In this document: positions 51,947 through 60,534 of the stretch, piece by piece
Position numbering within the stretch: position 1 is the first letter of the stretch
Layout of the letters: each line of letters starts with the position of its first letter
DNA from: Ruminococcus gauvreauii
Lineage (GTDB): Bacteria; Bacillota; Clostridia; Lachnospirales; Lachnospiraceae
Direction: 5' to 3'
Length of the DNA stretch: 64,000 bases
Assembly: GCF_025151995.1 (NCBI RefSeq)
Contig: NZ_CP102290.1
Coordinates: 3,038,001-3,102,000, forward strand
Notes under the pieces: model-generated
The model's input: only the letters and a program-made list of their open reading frames with translations
Told to the model about the DNA's origin: nothing
Database searches by the model: none
Position numbers and translations under genes: made by a program

Positions 51947-52773
51947 GATGGGATAGAGATTATGTCAAAGAAGCTGCGGATTCAGGAAAGGTGATACCGG
52001 GATTCAACATTTTTGGATATGAAGATGCGCTCGCAGTCACACATGCGGCGGAGAAAGCCGGGTGTCCGGTGCTCCTGATGGTGAACAGAGGAGCGGGGGA
52101 TGCGATGGATGTAGAATGCTGGGGAAAGCTGCTTTCCTCAATTGCACAGCGCGCTGCAGTACCCATTGGCGTACATCTGGACCATTGTTCCGATACAGGT
52201 ACCATCAGACGTGCAGTTGACAGCGGATTTAGTTCGGTCATGTATGACGGTTCAAAATTTTCGTTTGAAAAAAACAGGGAGATTACACAGCAGATGGCAG
52301 AATATGCGCATGCCCGCGGAGCATTGCTGGAGGCGGAGCTTGGACAGGTGCCGTACAGTGACCTGGGAGAGACGGATATCCTGTACACGTCGCCGGAGGA
52401 AGCTGCCGGGATGTCATCTGAGACAGAGGCAGACTGGCTGGCTGTATCTGTCGGGAATGTGCATCGCCTTGCGGACCGTACGGCTCCGATAGATTTTTCA
52501 GTGTTGCATCAGATACAGAAAGCCTGCCGGCTTCCGCTGGTGATTCATGGATCCAGCGGCATCTGCAGTGCTGATATTAAAAGGATGAAAAACAAACGTA
52601 TCGGTAAAATGAACTTTGGAACAGTTCTCCGAAAAGCCTTTTCCGATGCGCTGAGAAAGGAGCTGCGGGAACATCCGGAGGAATTTGACCGGTTAAAATT
52701 ATTTGCGTATCCTGCCGTCCGGGTGGAGCAGGAGGCATACCAGATTATCAGTATGTTACAGGAGGAAAAATGA
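51943..52773 (+). CDS. iolJ: Class II aldolase, IolJ-like (DKGP aldolase)
   Basis: A 276-residue zinc-dependent aldolase of the FbaA/GatY/IolJ family. The metal and catalytic motifs are HLDHCSD (about 83-89), EAELGQV and VIHGSSG, and the late MNFGT. In this operon it should split 6-phospho-5-dehydro-2-deoxygluconate to dihydroxyacetone phosphate and malonate semialdehyde. ATG 51943 overlaps the iolC stop (ATGA). A different sugar-acid substrate is possible. Confidence 0.85.
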   Translation: MRWDRDYVKEAADSGKVIPGFNIFGYEDALAVTHAAEKAGCPVLLMVNRGAGDAMDVECWGKLLSSIAQRAAVPIGVHLDHCSDTGTIRRAVDSGFSSVMYDGSKFSFEKNREITQQMAEYAHARGALLEAELGQVPYSDLGETDILYTSPEEAAGMSSETEADWLAVSVGNVHRLADRTAPIDFSVLHQIQKACRLPLVIHGSSGICSADIKRMKNKRIGKMNFGTVLRKAFSDALRKELREHPEEFDRLKLFAYPAVRVEQEAYQIISMLQEEK

Positions 52774-53585
52774 GAATTCAACAGAAAGAGCCATTTAAGG
52801 CAGGATATCAGGCAATCACAGAGCTTCATGGGAAGCACAGCGACATGATGATGGATTTTGGAGTATTAAAGCTAAAACCGGGTACAGAGTTTGAGGATCA
52901 GCTTATGTTGGAACGCGCGTATCTGCTGATGTACGGCGAGATAGAGGTCACGTTTGAAGGAAGAACGGTGCGGGCGAAGAGAAAGAGCTTCCTTGATGAC
53001 GATCTGTGGTGCCTGAATGTCCCCGAAGGTGTAACAGTGAAAATCACCGGCATTGCCGACGACAGTGAAGTCGCAGTGATGCGTACGGAGAATAGGAGGG
53101 AGTTTGAGTCTGCCGTGCGCTGTGGAGACGACATCGTAAAGGAAGTTCGGGGAAAAGGGTTTATGAATGAAGCCGGTACAAGAATCGTAAGGACAGCCCA
53201 GGACCACAGACTGACACCGGATTCAAATCTGATGCTCGGCGAAGATGTACATTATCCCGGAAAATGGTCGGGGTTTCCGTCCCATTCACATGCTCAGCCG
53301 GAGATTTATTTTTACAAATTTTATCCGGAAAATGGGTTCGGACTTTTAAAACTGGGTGATGAGGCTATATTGCTGGAACATAATGATACGGTGAAGATCA
53401 TACCGGACAAAGTACATCCGCAGGTTGCAGCGCCTGGTTACGCCATGTATTATATCTGGGTCATCCGCCATCTGGAAGGAAACCCATATCTGGGTCCTGA
53501 TTTTGAAGAACAGCACCTGTGGGTGGAAGAACCCGGCGCTGTGTACTGGCCGGATAAAAGTGAGGGAGGGACAGAAGATGTTTAA
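52770..53585 (+). CDS. iolB: 5-deoxy-glucuronate isomerase (IolB)
   Basis: A 271-residue bicupin of the KduI/IolB family. The metal site is in SHSHAQPEIYFYKFYP (about 172-187) with the later HPQVAAPGYAMYYIWVIRH. It converts 5-deoxyglucuronate to 5-dehydro-2-deoxygluconate, the IolC substrate. ATG overlaps the iolJ stop. Its presence makes an inositol-type route, rather than a plain sugar-acid route, the best reading of this operon. Confidence 0.9.
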   Translation: MRIQQKEPFKAGYQAITELHGKHSDMMMDFGVLKLKPGTEFEDQLMLERAYLLMYGEIEVTFEGRTVRAKRKSFLDDDLWCLNVPEGVTVKITGIADDSEVAVMRTENRREFESAVRCGDDIVKEVRGKGFMNEAGTRIVRTAQDHRLTPDSNLMLGEDVHYPGKWSGFPSHSHAQPEIYFYKFYPENGFGLLKLGDEAILLEHNDTVKIIPDKVHPQVAAPGYAMYYIWVIRHLEGNPYLGPDFEEQHLWVEEPGAVYWPDKSEGGTEDV

Positions 53586-54759
53586 TGAAGAATTCCATCT
53601 CAAACGTCCGCTTAATTGGGCGATGGTAGGAGGCGGGAGAGGAAGTCAGATCGGCTATATACACAGGTGTTCTGCGGCAAGAGACCGTCTGTTCACCCTG
53701 ACGGCCGGGGCCTTCGATGTCGATCAGGAACGCGGAAGGGAATTCGGCGTGAATCTGGGTGTACCGCCCGAGCGCTGCTATGCCGACTATCAGACGATGT
53801 TTGCCGGGGAGGCCGAACGGCCGGACGGAATCGAAGCAGTCACGATCGCAACACCGAACGGAACACATTATGAAATCTGCAGGGCTGCGCTCAATGCAGG
53901 GCTGCATGCAGTATGTGAGAAACCGCTGTGCTTTACAAGCGAGCAGGCGGATGAGCTGCTTGCACTGGCAGAAGAGAAAAACCGGATCGTCGGCGTGACG
54001 TATGGCTATACCGGAGCGCAGATGATCCACCAGGCTAAAAATATGATTGCCCGCGGTGATCTGGGGGATATCCGCATAATCAACATGCAGTTTGCACACG
54101 GATTTCATTCAGCCGAGGTAGAGAAGAACGATGCGGGTACGAAATGGAGGGTGAATCCTGCGACGGCGGGCCCGTCGTATGTTCTGGGCGATGTGGGTAC
54201 ACATGCGTTGTATCTGGCAAAGGCGATGATCCCCTCACTGGAAATTGAAGAGCTGATGTGTAACCGGCAGAGTTTCGTGAAGAGCCGCGCACCGCTTGAG
54301 GACAACGCATTTGTACTGCTGCATTTCAAAGGGGGAGCAGTTGGGAATCTCTGGGCGAGCTGCGTCAATGCCGGATCCGTACATCAGCAGAAGATCAGAG
54401 TGGTGGGCTCGAAAGCCAGTGTGGAGTGGTGGGACGAGCACCCGAACCAGCTGCGCTATGAAGTGCAGGGGCAGCCGGCACAGATTCTGGACAGGGGTAT
54501 GGGATATCTGTATCAGGATGACGAGATGATCACTCAGGACAGGATGGGAGGCGGACATGCGGAAGGTCTGTTCGAGGCCTGGGCCAATCTGTACCGCCGG
54601 TTCGGAACTGCGATGGACCGCGTGAACCGCGGACAACGTGCCTCTGATGTGATGGACGACATGTGGTTTCCAAATATCCGCGACGGTGCACAAGGGGTGA
54701 AATTCATTGAAACGTGTGTCTGTTCCGCGGATCATGGCAGCACATGGGTGAAATATTAA
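53578..54759 (+). CDS. Gfo/Idh/MocA-family dehydrogenase
   Basis: A 393-residue NAD(P)-dependent sugar/cyclitol dehydrogenase. Rossmann motif AMVGGGRGSQIGYIHRCS (about 15-32) and the family catalytic VCEKPLCF (about 115-122), followed by YTGAQMIHQAKNM. The likely substrate is an inositol isomer or derivative, given iolC-J-B upstream. It overlaps iolB by 8 bases. It is longer than canonical IolG (about 340), so it may act on a scyllo- or substituted inositol. Last gene of the operon. Confidence 0.88.
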   Translation: MFNEEFHLKRPLNWAMVGGGRGSQIGYIHRCSAARDRLFTLTAGAFDVDQERGREFGVNLGVPPERCYADYQTMFAGEAERPDGIEAVTIATPNGTHYEICRAALNAGLHAVCEKPLCFTSEQADELLALAEEKNRIVGVTYGYTGAQMIHQAKNMIARGDLGDIRIINMQFAHGFHSAEVEKNDAGTKWRVNPATAGPSYVLGDVGTHALYLAKAMIPSLEIEELMCNRQSFVKSRAPLEDNAFVLLHFKGGAVGNLWASCVNAGSVHQQKIRVVGSKASVEWWDEHPNQLRYEVQGQPAQILDRGMGYLYQDDEMITQDRMGGGHAEGLFEAWANLYRRFGTAMDRVNRGQRASDVMDDMWFPNIRDGAQGVKFIETCVCSADHGSTWVKY

Positions 54760-54782
54760 AACACAGACAGCGAAGTGAACAC

Positions 54783-54811
54783 TTGATTTTCCTCCGGACT
54801 TTGACTATATT
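54783..54811 (+). promoter_or_regulatory. Promoter of the small gene at 54845
   Basis: TTGATT (54783-54788), 17-base spacer, TATATT (54806-54811). Confidence 0.6.
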
Positions 54812-54844
54812 GTACATATAGGAAGAGGACTGGAGGAAATTTTT

Positions 54845-55081
54845 ATGCGTTTGGAAAAAATTCAGAAAAAGTTAAAAGATATGCGGTTGGAATTCCGGTA
54901 TACAGAGGTGGACGGATGCGGAAGCCTGGACTTTGAATACCGCGGAGTGGGGTATCACGTCTGGGAGTTTGAAGAAAATGGCTTTGGGGCTGAGACGAAT
55001 GTGAGAAACGGCGGTCAAAGCGAGGATGTTCTGGGGGATTATGAGGAGGAAATTATTCGGATCCTGGATGCATGGAAGTAG
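54845..55081 (+). CDS. Small acidic protein, function unknown
   Basis: A 78-residue soluble protein (LEKIQKKLKDMRLEFRYTEVDG; GYHVWEFEENGFGAETNVRNGG; YEEEIIRILDAW). It has its own promoter, GGAGG site and terminator, so it is probably real. It looks like a small alpha-beta domain. No family recognised. Confidence 0.75.
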   Translation: MRLEKIQKKLKDMRLEFRYTEVDGCGSLDFEYRGVGYHVWEFEENGFGAETNVRNGGQSEDVLGDYEEEIIRILDAWK

Positions 55082-55090
55082 AACAGACAA

Positions 55091-55131
55091 CAGGAAAAAA
55101 GTCCCGGCCTAAGAGCGGGACTTTTTTCCTG
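55091..55131. terminator. Bidirectional terminator
   Basis: CAGGAAAAAAGTCCCG (55091-55106) is perfectly complementary to CGGGACTTTTTTCCTG (55116-55131), serving both the small gene and the converging iron alcohol dehydrogenase. Confidence 0.95.
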
Positions 55132-55143
55132 TCGTCAAAGAGA

Positions 55144-56319
55144 TCAGACCATAGACTCATAGATCCTGACAACGTCCGACTCGGTGAGAGGGGCAAAACC
55201 TTCCAGGATACCGTTTCGGCCGTCACCGAAACAGGCGCGGTGAGCCATAGCGGGAATATCCGCGGCTTTTGCTCCCAGGCCGGAAAAATCACCGGGCATT
55301 CCGATGGAATCAAGGAAGCGGCGAAATGCGTTAATTCCGCTGCGTGCCGTAGTCTCAGGATAGTTGAAATCCATCTGACATCCCCACACGCGCACCGCAG
55401 CCTGTGCGAAACGCATGATGTTGTGGTGCATATTGTATTCCATCACGGCGGGCATAACGACTGCAAGTCCTGCGCCGTGCGCACAGTCATACTCAGCGGA
55501 CAGTTCATGTTCGATATTATGGCTGGACCAGTCCTGGGTTCTGCCCACACCACATGCGTTGTTGTGAGCCATCATGCCGGCCCACATGATATTGGCGCGT
55601 GCATCGTAGTGATTTGGTTCGGCGATCACTCTCGGCCCCTCATGAATCATGGTGAGCAGAAGGCCTTCCAGCAGGCGGTCGGTGGCTTCGACTTCGGTGG
55701 AAGTTGTCATGTAGCGCTCAAAGAGATGAGCCATGATATCCGTGATCCCGCAGGCGGTCTGATATGGGGAAAGTGACTGTGTCAGTTCCGGATTCAGGAT
55801 CGAAAAACGCGGGCGAAAGGCCTCGCCAGTTGCGCCGCGCTTAAACATGCCGTCTTCATTGGTGATCACAGAGTCAGGGGAACCCTCACTGCCCGCCGCC
55901 GCGATGGTAAGAACGGTCCCGATGGGGAGCGCTTTGGTCACGGGTTTTCCCTGATAAAAATCCCAGAAATCCCCGTCATATACCGTGCCGGCAGCGATTG
56001 CCTTGGCGGAGTCTATGGTACTCCCGCCGCCGACAGCCAGCACGAAATCCACCTGTTCTTTACGGCAAAGAGAGATTCCCTCGTAGACAAGACCGCTGCG
56101 CGGATTTGGCTGCACACCGCCCAGTTCCACGTAAGAGATATCTTCGCGTTCCAGGGAAGCCTTGATACGGTCAAGAAGACCGGAGCGAACGACGGAGCCT
56201 CCGCCGTAATGAAGCAGTACTTTGCTGCCGCCAAAGCGTTTTACGCATTCGCCTGCCTGTTCTTCACCGTGTTTGCCGAATACGAAATAAGTAGGGGCAT
56301 AAAATGTAAAACTATCCAT
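55144..56319 (-). CDS. Iron-containing alcohol dehydrogenase (YqhD/BdhA-like)
   Basis: A 391-residue group III alcohol dehydrogenase. Cofactor loop AVGGGSTIDSAKAIAAG (about 95-111) and the metal-site region ITDIMAHLFERY, NEAxx-type HNNACGVGRTQDWSSHNIEHELSAEYDCAHGAGLAVV. It reduces aldehydes with NAD(P)H or oxidises alcohols. The ATG at 56319 has AAGGAGG; a 22-codon upstream extension is rejected. It is divergent from the amidohydrolase gene. Physiological substrate unknown; a product of sugar or polyol cleavage is plausible. Confidence 0.93.
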   Translation of the reverse strand: MDSFTFYAPTYFVFGKHGEEQAGECVKRFGGSKVLLHYGGGSVVRSGLLDRIKASLEREDISYVELGGVQPNPRSGLVYEGISLCRKEQVDFVLAVGGGSTIDSAKAIAAGTVYDGDFWDFYQGKPVTKALPIGTVLTIAAAGSEGSPDSVITNEDGMFKRGATGEAFRPRFSILNPELTQSLSPYQTACGITDIMAHLFERYMTTSTEVEATDRLLEGLLLTMIHEGPRVIAEPNHYDARANIMWAGMMAHNNACGVGRTQDWSSHNIEHELSAEYDCAHGAGLAVVMPAVMEYNMHHNIMRFAQAAVRVWGCQMDFNYPETTARSGINAFRRFLDSIGMPGDFSGLGAKAADIPAMAHRACFGDGRNGILEGFAPLTESDVVRIYESMV

Positions 56320-56502
56320 TGACGTCCTCCTTTTGTCATTGAGATCAATAGTTCTGACTGTAATTTTACTACACATGACCGTCAAAGGAAATGAAAAATC
56401 ATAAAAAAGGGAAGAGTCACCTGAATTTACTGGATTTTACATGAAAACTTTTCTATAATAAAAATCAAACGGACAACTATTATCCATACAGGAGGATGCG
56501 GT

Positions 56503-57765
56503 ATGATACAGGAAATATATGATTATGTGATGCAGCTGCAGATTATTGACACACATGAGCACCTTCCGGCGTTTGAGCACAACCGGGAGAAAAATGACGT
56601 GATTGCAGAATTTCTGGCGCACTATTTCAATGTGGACCTGGTGAGTGCAGGAATGACCAGAAAAGAGTGTGCCGCATTAAAGGGCAGTTCTTTGAACATT
56701 ATGGAGAAATGGAACATACTGAAACCATATTGGGAAGTCTGCCGCCATACCGGATATGGACAGTCCCTGCAGATTGCAGTCAGGGAGATATACGGGATTG
56801 ACGCCATCTGTACTGAGACCATAGAGGCTTTGGACGCCGCATACCAAAAAGGTTTTGGCGAACGCCATTATCAAAAAGTCCTGAAAGAGAAGTCCAACAT
56901 CAGGGTGTCAATACTGGATACCTGGGGAAATGAAGAGTTTGACAGGGAATATTTCATCGCGGCAAACAGGATTGATAAGCTGATACAGCCGCGCACAGGA
57001 AAGGATATGGAGGAGCTGGAGCAGGCTGCGGGAGTCACGATATCTTCATTTGAAGATTATCTGAGAGCGTGTGAGATCCGCCTGAATCAGTACGATGAAA
57101 TCAGCCACATATTGAAACTTGGCATCGCATATTCGCGTTCGCTTGACTTCCAGCCGACAACAAGGACGGAGGCAGAGAGCGCTTTTCTGAAACTTCTCCG
57201 GTCAGGGGGCGGGTACATAGAAAAGGAAGAGCAGACATATTACTGTGATCCTGTCCTCACGAATTATCTGTTTCGTTTTATGACCGGGCTTGCACAGGAA
57301 AAGGGAATGATCATGCAGATACACACCGGTATACAGGAGGGAAACGGAAATCTTCTTTCCAACAGCCGGCCGTCGCATCTGAACGAAATATTTCTGGAGT
57401 ATCCCAATATGAAATTTGATCTGTTTCATATCGGGTATCCGTATCAGGGTGAACTTGGTGCATTGTGCAAGATGTTTCCAAATGTCTATGTGGACATGTG
57501 CTGGGCGCATATCGTATCGCCGGAGGCAAGCAGAAAGGCGTTAAGTGAGTGGCTGGAGCTGTTTTCCTATACGAAGATCAGCGGTTTCGGAGGAGACTAT
57601 ATGCTGATTGACGGGGTTTACGGACATCAGTATATTGCCAGAAAGAATATCGCTGCCGTACTTTCTGCGAAAGTCGGGGAAGGTCTGTTTGATGAGACGG
57701 AGGCATGCCGCATCGGCAAAGCACTTCTGTACGATAATCCCGCCAGAATTTTTCAGATCGATTGA
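56503..57765 (+). CDS. Amidohydrolase-superfamily metal hydrolase/isomerase
   Basis: A 420-residue TIM-barrel protein of the amidohydrolase_2 type. The metal ligands are visible in order: DTHEH (His18, His20), MQIHTGIQEG, LFHIGYPYQG, and GFGGDYML with the last-strand Asp. Related members include uronate isomerases and lactone hydrolases. Beside carbohydrate genes, it may open a lactone or isomerise a sugar acid. CAGGAGG precedes the ATG. Confidence 0.85.
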   Translation: MIQEIYDYVMQLQIIDTHEHLPAFEHNREKNDVIAEFLAHYFNVDLVSAGMTRKECAALKGSSLNIMEKWNILKPYWEVCRHTGYGQSLQIAVREIYGIDAICTETIEALDAAYQKGFGERHYQKVLKEKSNIRVSILDTWGNEEFDREYFIAANRIDKLIQPRTGKDMEELEQAAGVTISSFEDYLRACEIRLNQYDEISHILKLGIAYSRSLDFQPTTRTEAESAFLKLLRSGGGYIEKEEQTYYCDPVLTNYLFRFMTGLAQEKGMIMQIHTGIQEGNGNLLSNSRPSHLNEIFLEYPNMKFDLFHIGYPYQGELGALCKMFPNVYVDMCWAHIVSPEASRKALSEWLELFSYTKISGFGGDYMLIDGVYGHQYIARKNIAAVLSAKVGEGLFDETEACRIGKALLYDNPARIFQID

Positions 57766-57833
57766 GACGGGGGATGAGAGAAATATGGAAAAAAGTCCTG
57801 AAAAAACAGGATTATTTTTGTGACATACACCAA

Positions 57834-57890
57834 TTGTCAAAAAACAAAAAAGATTATATAATGAACTCATACAAGACGTGTGCGGACACG
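57834..57890 (+). promoter_or_regulatory. Promoter and operator O1 of the LacI-type regulator
   Basis: TTGTCA (57834-57839), 17-base spacer, TATAAT (57857-57862). The inverted repeat CGTGTGCGGACACG (57877-57890) covers the start region and stops just before the ribosome binding site. This indicates autorepression. Before it, AGTCCTG/CAGGATT (about 57794-57812) with TTTTTG is a probable terminator of the amidohydrolase gene. Confidence 0.8.
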
Positions 57891-57901
57891 TTGGAGGAAC
57901 A

Positions 57902-58933
57902 ATGAAAATAACGATTAAGAAGATTGCAGAAGTAGCAGGTGTATCCAGAGGGACCGTTGACAGGGCTCTAAACCGCCGGAAGGGCGTGAACCCGGAAGTG
58001 GCAAGACGAGTCATCGAGATTGCAGAGCAGTTGGGATATCAGCCGGATCTTGCGGCAAAGGGACTTGCGGCGAAGCGATACACTCCTAAAAAAATTGGAA
58101 TTCTGCTGTGCTCAGGAGGGAATCCTTTTTTTGACGAAGTTCTGGAGGGAATTCATGATGCGCTGGATGAACTGAAAGTATTTGAAGTCAAAAGTTCCGT
58201 GAAGTTTACAAAAGGTTTTGATCTGAAGGATCAGCTGAAAAAGCTGGATGAGTTCCGGCAGGAGGGAATCGATGGACTGGTGATCACGCCGGTCTATTCA
58301 GAACTGGTTGCAGAGAAGCTGAAGGCAATGAAGCGGGAAGGAATAACCGTTGTCACCATTAACACAGATATAGACGATTCGGGAAGACTGGCGTATGTAG
58401 GCTGCGACTATGTGAAGAGCGGGAAGGCGGCCGCCGGTCTGCTGGGAATGATGAACTCCGGAAAAGAGGAGCGGGTCATACTGGTAGTTGGGTCCCAGAT
58501 GGTATTGGCACACGCACAGCGGCTAAAGGGAATCTTTGATACACTGAGGGAAGATTACAAAAATATCAGAGTGAGCAGAATCATTGAAAACAACGAGGAC
58601 GATGAGACATCCTATCAGCTTATAAAGGAGGCATTGCAGGAGGATCCGGGACTCATGGGAATCTGTTTCGCGGGGGCAGGCCATGAAGGAGGATTGAGGG
58701 CGATCAAGGAGCTGGGGCTGGCCGGCGTGCTCAGGGTGGTCACGTATGATATGACGGATGTTGTCAAAAAGAACCTGAAGGAAAACGTGATTTTTGCAAC
58801 GGTGTGCCAGGAGCCATATAAGCAGGGGTACCTGGGGGTGGATATTTTAGGAAAATATTTGCTGACGAGAAAACGTCCCGCCGAGACATGTGTGTATATG
58901 CATATTTATATTGCAACGAAATATACACTTTAG
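57902..58933 (+). CDS. LacI-family sugar-responsive repressor
   Basis: A 343-residue regulator. N-terminal LacI HTH and hinge (ITIKKIAEVAGVSRGTVDRALNRR, residues 3-26; hinge near AAKGLAAKRYTPKK) and a ribose-binding-protein-like sensor (GILLCSGGNPFFDEVLEGI; ICFAGAGHEGGLRAIKE). The sensor is of the same class as the binding protein at 61670, so repressor and transporter may see related sugars. It sits between the amidohydrolase and the methyltransferase/ABC operon and has three matching operators around it. ATG after GGAGG. Confidence 0.9.
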   Translation: MKITIKKIAEVAGVSRGTVDRALNRRKGVNPEVARRVIEIAEQLGYQPDLAAKGLAAKRYTPKKIGILLCSGGNPFFDEVLEGIHDALDELKVFEVKSSVKFTKGFDLKDQLKKLDEFRQEGIDGLVITPVYSELVAEKLKAMKREGITVVTINTDIDDSGRLAYVGCDYVKSGKAAAGLLGMMNSGKEERVILVVGSQMVLAHAQRLKGIFDTLREDYKNIRVSRIIENNEDDETSYQLIKEALQEDPGLMGICFAGAGHEGGLRAIKELGLAGVLRVVTYDMTDVVKKNLKENVIFATVCQEPYKQGYLGVDILGKYLLTRKRPAETCVYMHIYIATKYTL

Positions 58934-58935
58934 AT

Positions 58936-58992
58936 TTTTCTCTTTACGATTTGTAAAGAGAAAAAAATATCATGAAATCGTGTGCGAACACG
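58936..58992. promoter_or_regulatory. Perfect hairpin plus operator O2
   Basis: TTTTCTCTTTAC (58936-58947) and GTAAAGAGAAAA (58953-58964) form a perfect 12-bp inverted repeat three bases past the LacI stop. Operator O2, CGTGTGCGAACACG, follows at 58979-58992. The rest of the 314-base gap is A/T-rich. Confidence 0.7.
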
Positions 58993-59140
58993 TACTTGCG
59001 TTCAGGAAAAACAGAGGAGGGCAAAATATTCAGAATTCTAGTGTTTTTCGCGTAGTTTTTGTACAATCCGGGGCAATAATCCGGTGGAGAAAATATTTCA
59101 GATAAGATATTATTAAAGTATAAATAATCAAAAAACTAAT

Positions 59141-59210
59141 TTGAAATTATATATAATGCTGTGTTAAATATGCACAGCATATAATTAACAGATAAACGTG
59201 TACGGACACG
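59141..59210 (+). promoter_or_regulatory. Probable promoter and operator O3 of the methyltransferase/ABC operon
   Basis: TTGAAA (59141-59146), 17-base spacer, TTAAAT (59164-59169) is the best promoter match; TATAAT at 59152 is an alternative -10. Operator O3 CGTGTACGGACACG at 59197-59210 lies about 20-35 bases after the start. O3 differs from O1 by one base. Confidence 0.7.
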
Positions 59211-59247
59211 GTAAAAAACATATTACAAAAAGGGAGGAATTACGATT

Positions 59248-60507
59248 ATGACATCAAAAGAGAGAGTGAAGTGTGCGTTTGCACATAAACAGCCGGACAA
59301 AGTGCCGATGGATATTGGGGGAATGTCGTGTTCTCAGATGCATGTGACGAACGTGGCGAAACTGCGGGAGTATTACGGACTTGAAAAGCGCCCGATCAAG
59401 ACGTGGGATGTGTTCAGCATGGTTGGACTGATTGAGGATGATCTGAAAGATGCCATGGGGGTAGATGTAGAATTCATCAAATCATATGGCGGCATGTTTG
59501 GATTTAAGGATACCGGAAAATGGAAAGAAATGGAGTATATGGGCGTAGATTTGCTTGTTCCGGAAGGGTTTGAGTACAGTGACGATGGAAAAGGCGGGCT
59601 GTATGTGTATCCGCAGGGAGACAGAAACGCACCGCCGAGCGGACATATGCCTGCCAACGGATTTTATTTTGACAACATCGAGCGTCAGAAGCCGATTGAT
59701 GAGGACAACATGAATGTGGAAGACAACCTGGAAGAATATCAGGCGGTTTCTGAGGCCGAGTTGGAATATTACCGCAGAGAAGTGGAAAAATACCGGGACA
59801 GCAAGAGAGCGGTAGTGCTGGACGTGGGCGGATCTGCATTGGGAGATGCAGCGTTCGTCCCGGGTCCGGGCCTGAAAGACCCAAAAGGCATCCGGACAGT
59901 GACCGGATGGATGACAGCGCCTTTGCTTTATCCGGAATATACGGCGGAAGTATTTGACCGCCAGAGTGATATGGCAATTGAAAACTGGAAAAAGTTTAAT
60001 GAAATCGTGGGAAGCGTCGCAGACGTCGTGTTTATATGCGGAACCGACCTGGGTAATCAGAGATCACGTATGTGTTCAGCCGATACCTATGATGAGTATT
60101 ACCATCCGTATTACCGGAAGATGAATGACTGGATACATGAAAACACAAACTGGAAAACGTTGAAACACACCTGCGGTGCGGTATTCGATGTAATTCCCCA
60201 GTTGATTGAGAGCGGATTTGATTCTGTGAATCCGGTCCAGTGTTCAGCGGCAGGTATGGAGCCTGAGAGACTGAAAGAAGCCTACGGAGACAACATGCTG
60301 TTCTGGGGAGCAGGGGTTGATACGCAGAAAATTCTTCCGTTCGGGACGCCGGAAGAGGTTAGAGAACAGGTTCTGAAACGCTGTGAGGTATTTTCAAAAG
60401 ACGGCGGTTTTATCTTTGGAGCCATCCACTGCATCCAGTGCAACACGCCGCGTGAGAATATCGTTGCCATGATCGATGCACTTCATGAATTTAATGGGGA
60501 TAAATAA
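59248..60507 (+). CDS. UroD/MtaA-family methyltransferase 4 (HxC zinc type)
   Basis: A 419-residue UroD-superfamily protein. Unlike the three YGCCE paralogues, it has the zinc motif of MtaA-type methylcobamide methyltransferases: His307-Thr-Cys309 in KHTCGAV, and a late Cys395/Cys398 in HCIQCNTP. Those ligands activate a thiol or hold the substrate oxygen for methyl transfer. It opens with TSKERVKCAFAHKQPDKVP, typical of the family. First gene of an operon with a ribose-type importer, so the methylated substrate is probably a sugar-like molecule. GGGAGG precedes the ATG. Confidence 0.82.
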   Translation: MTSKERVKCAFAHKQPDKVPMDIGGMSCSQMHVTNVAKLREYYGLEKRPIKTWDVFSMVGLIEDDLKDAMGVDVEFIKSYGGMFGFKDTGKWKEMEYMGVDLLVPEGFEYSDDGKGGLYVYPQGDRNAPPSGHMPANGFYFDNIERQKPIDEDNMNVEDNLEEYQAVSEAELEYYRREVEKYRDSKRAVVLDVGGSALGDAAFVPGPGLKDPKGIRTVTGWMTAPLLYPEYTAEVFDRQSDMAIENWKKFNEIVGSVADVVFICGTDLGNQRSRMCSADTYDEYYHPYYRKMNDWIHENTNWKTLKHTCGAVFDVIPQLIESGFDSVNPVQCSAAGMEPERLKEAYGDNMLFWGAGVDTQKILPFGTPEEVREQVLKRCEVFSKDGGFIFGAIHCIQCNTPRENIVAMIDALHEFNGDK

Positions 60508-60534
60508 CAGGGTACAAGGAGTGAGGGAGAAATT

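Noticed and set aside
55072..55776. A 234-codon plus-strand open frame
   Set aside because: It runs antisense through the well-supported iron alcohol dehydrogenase and across its terminator; no family features.
58936..58964. Perfect hairpin after the LacI gene as a Rho-independent terminator
   Set aside because: It is A/T-rich in the stem and followed by A rather than T on the plus strand, so I list it only as an inverted repeat.
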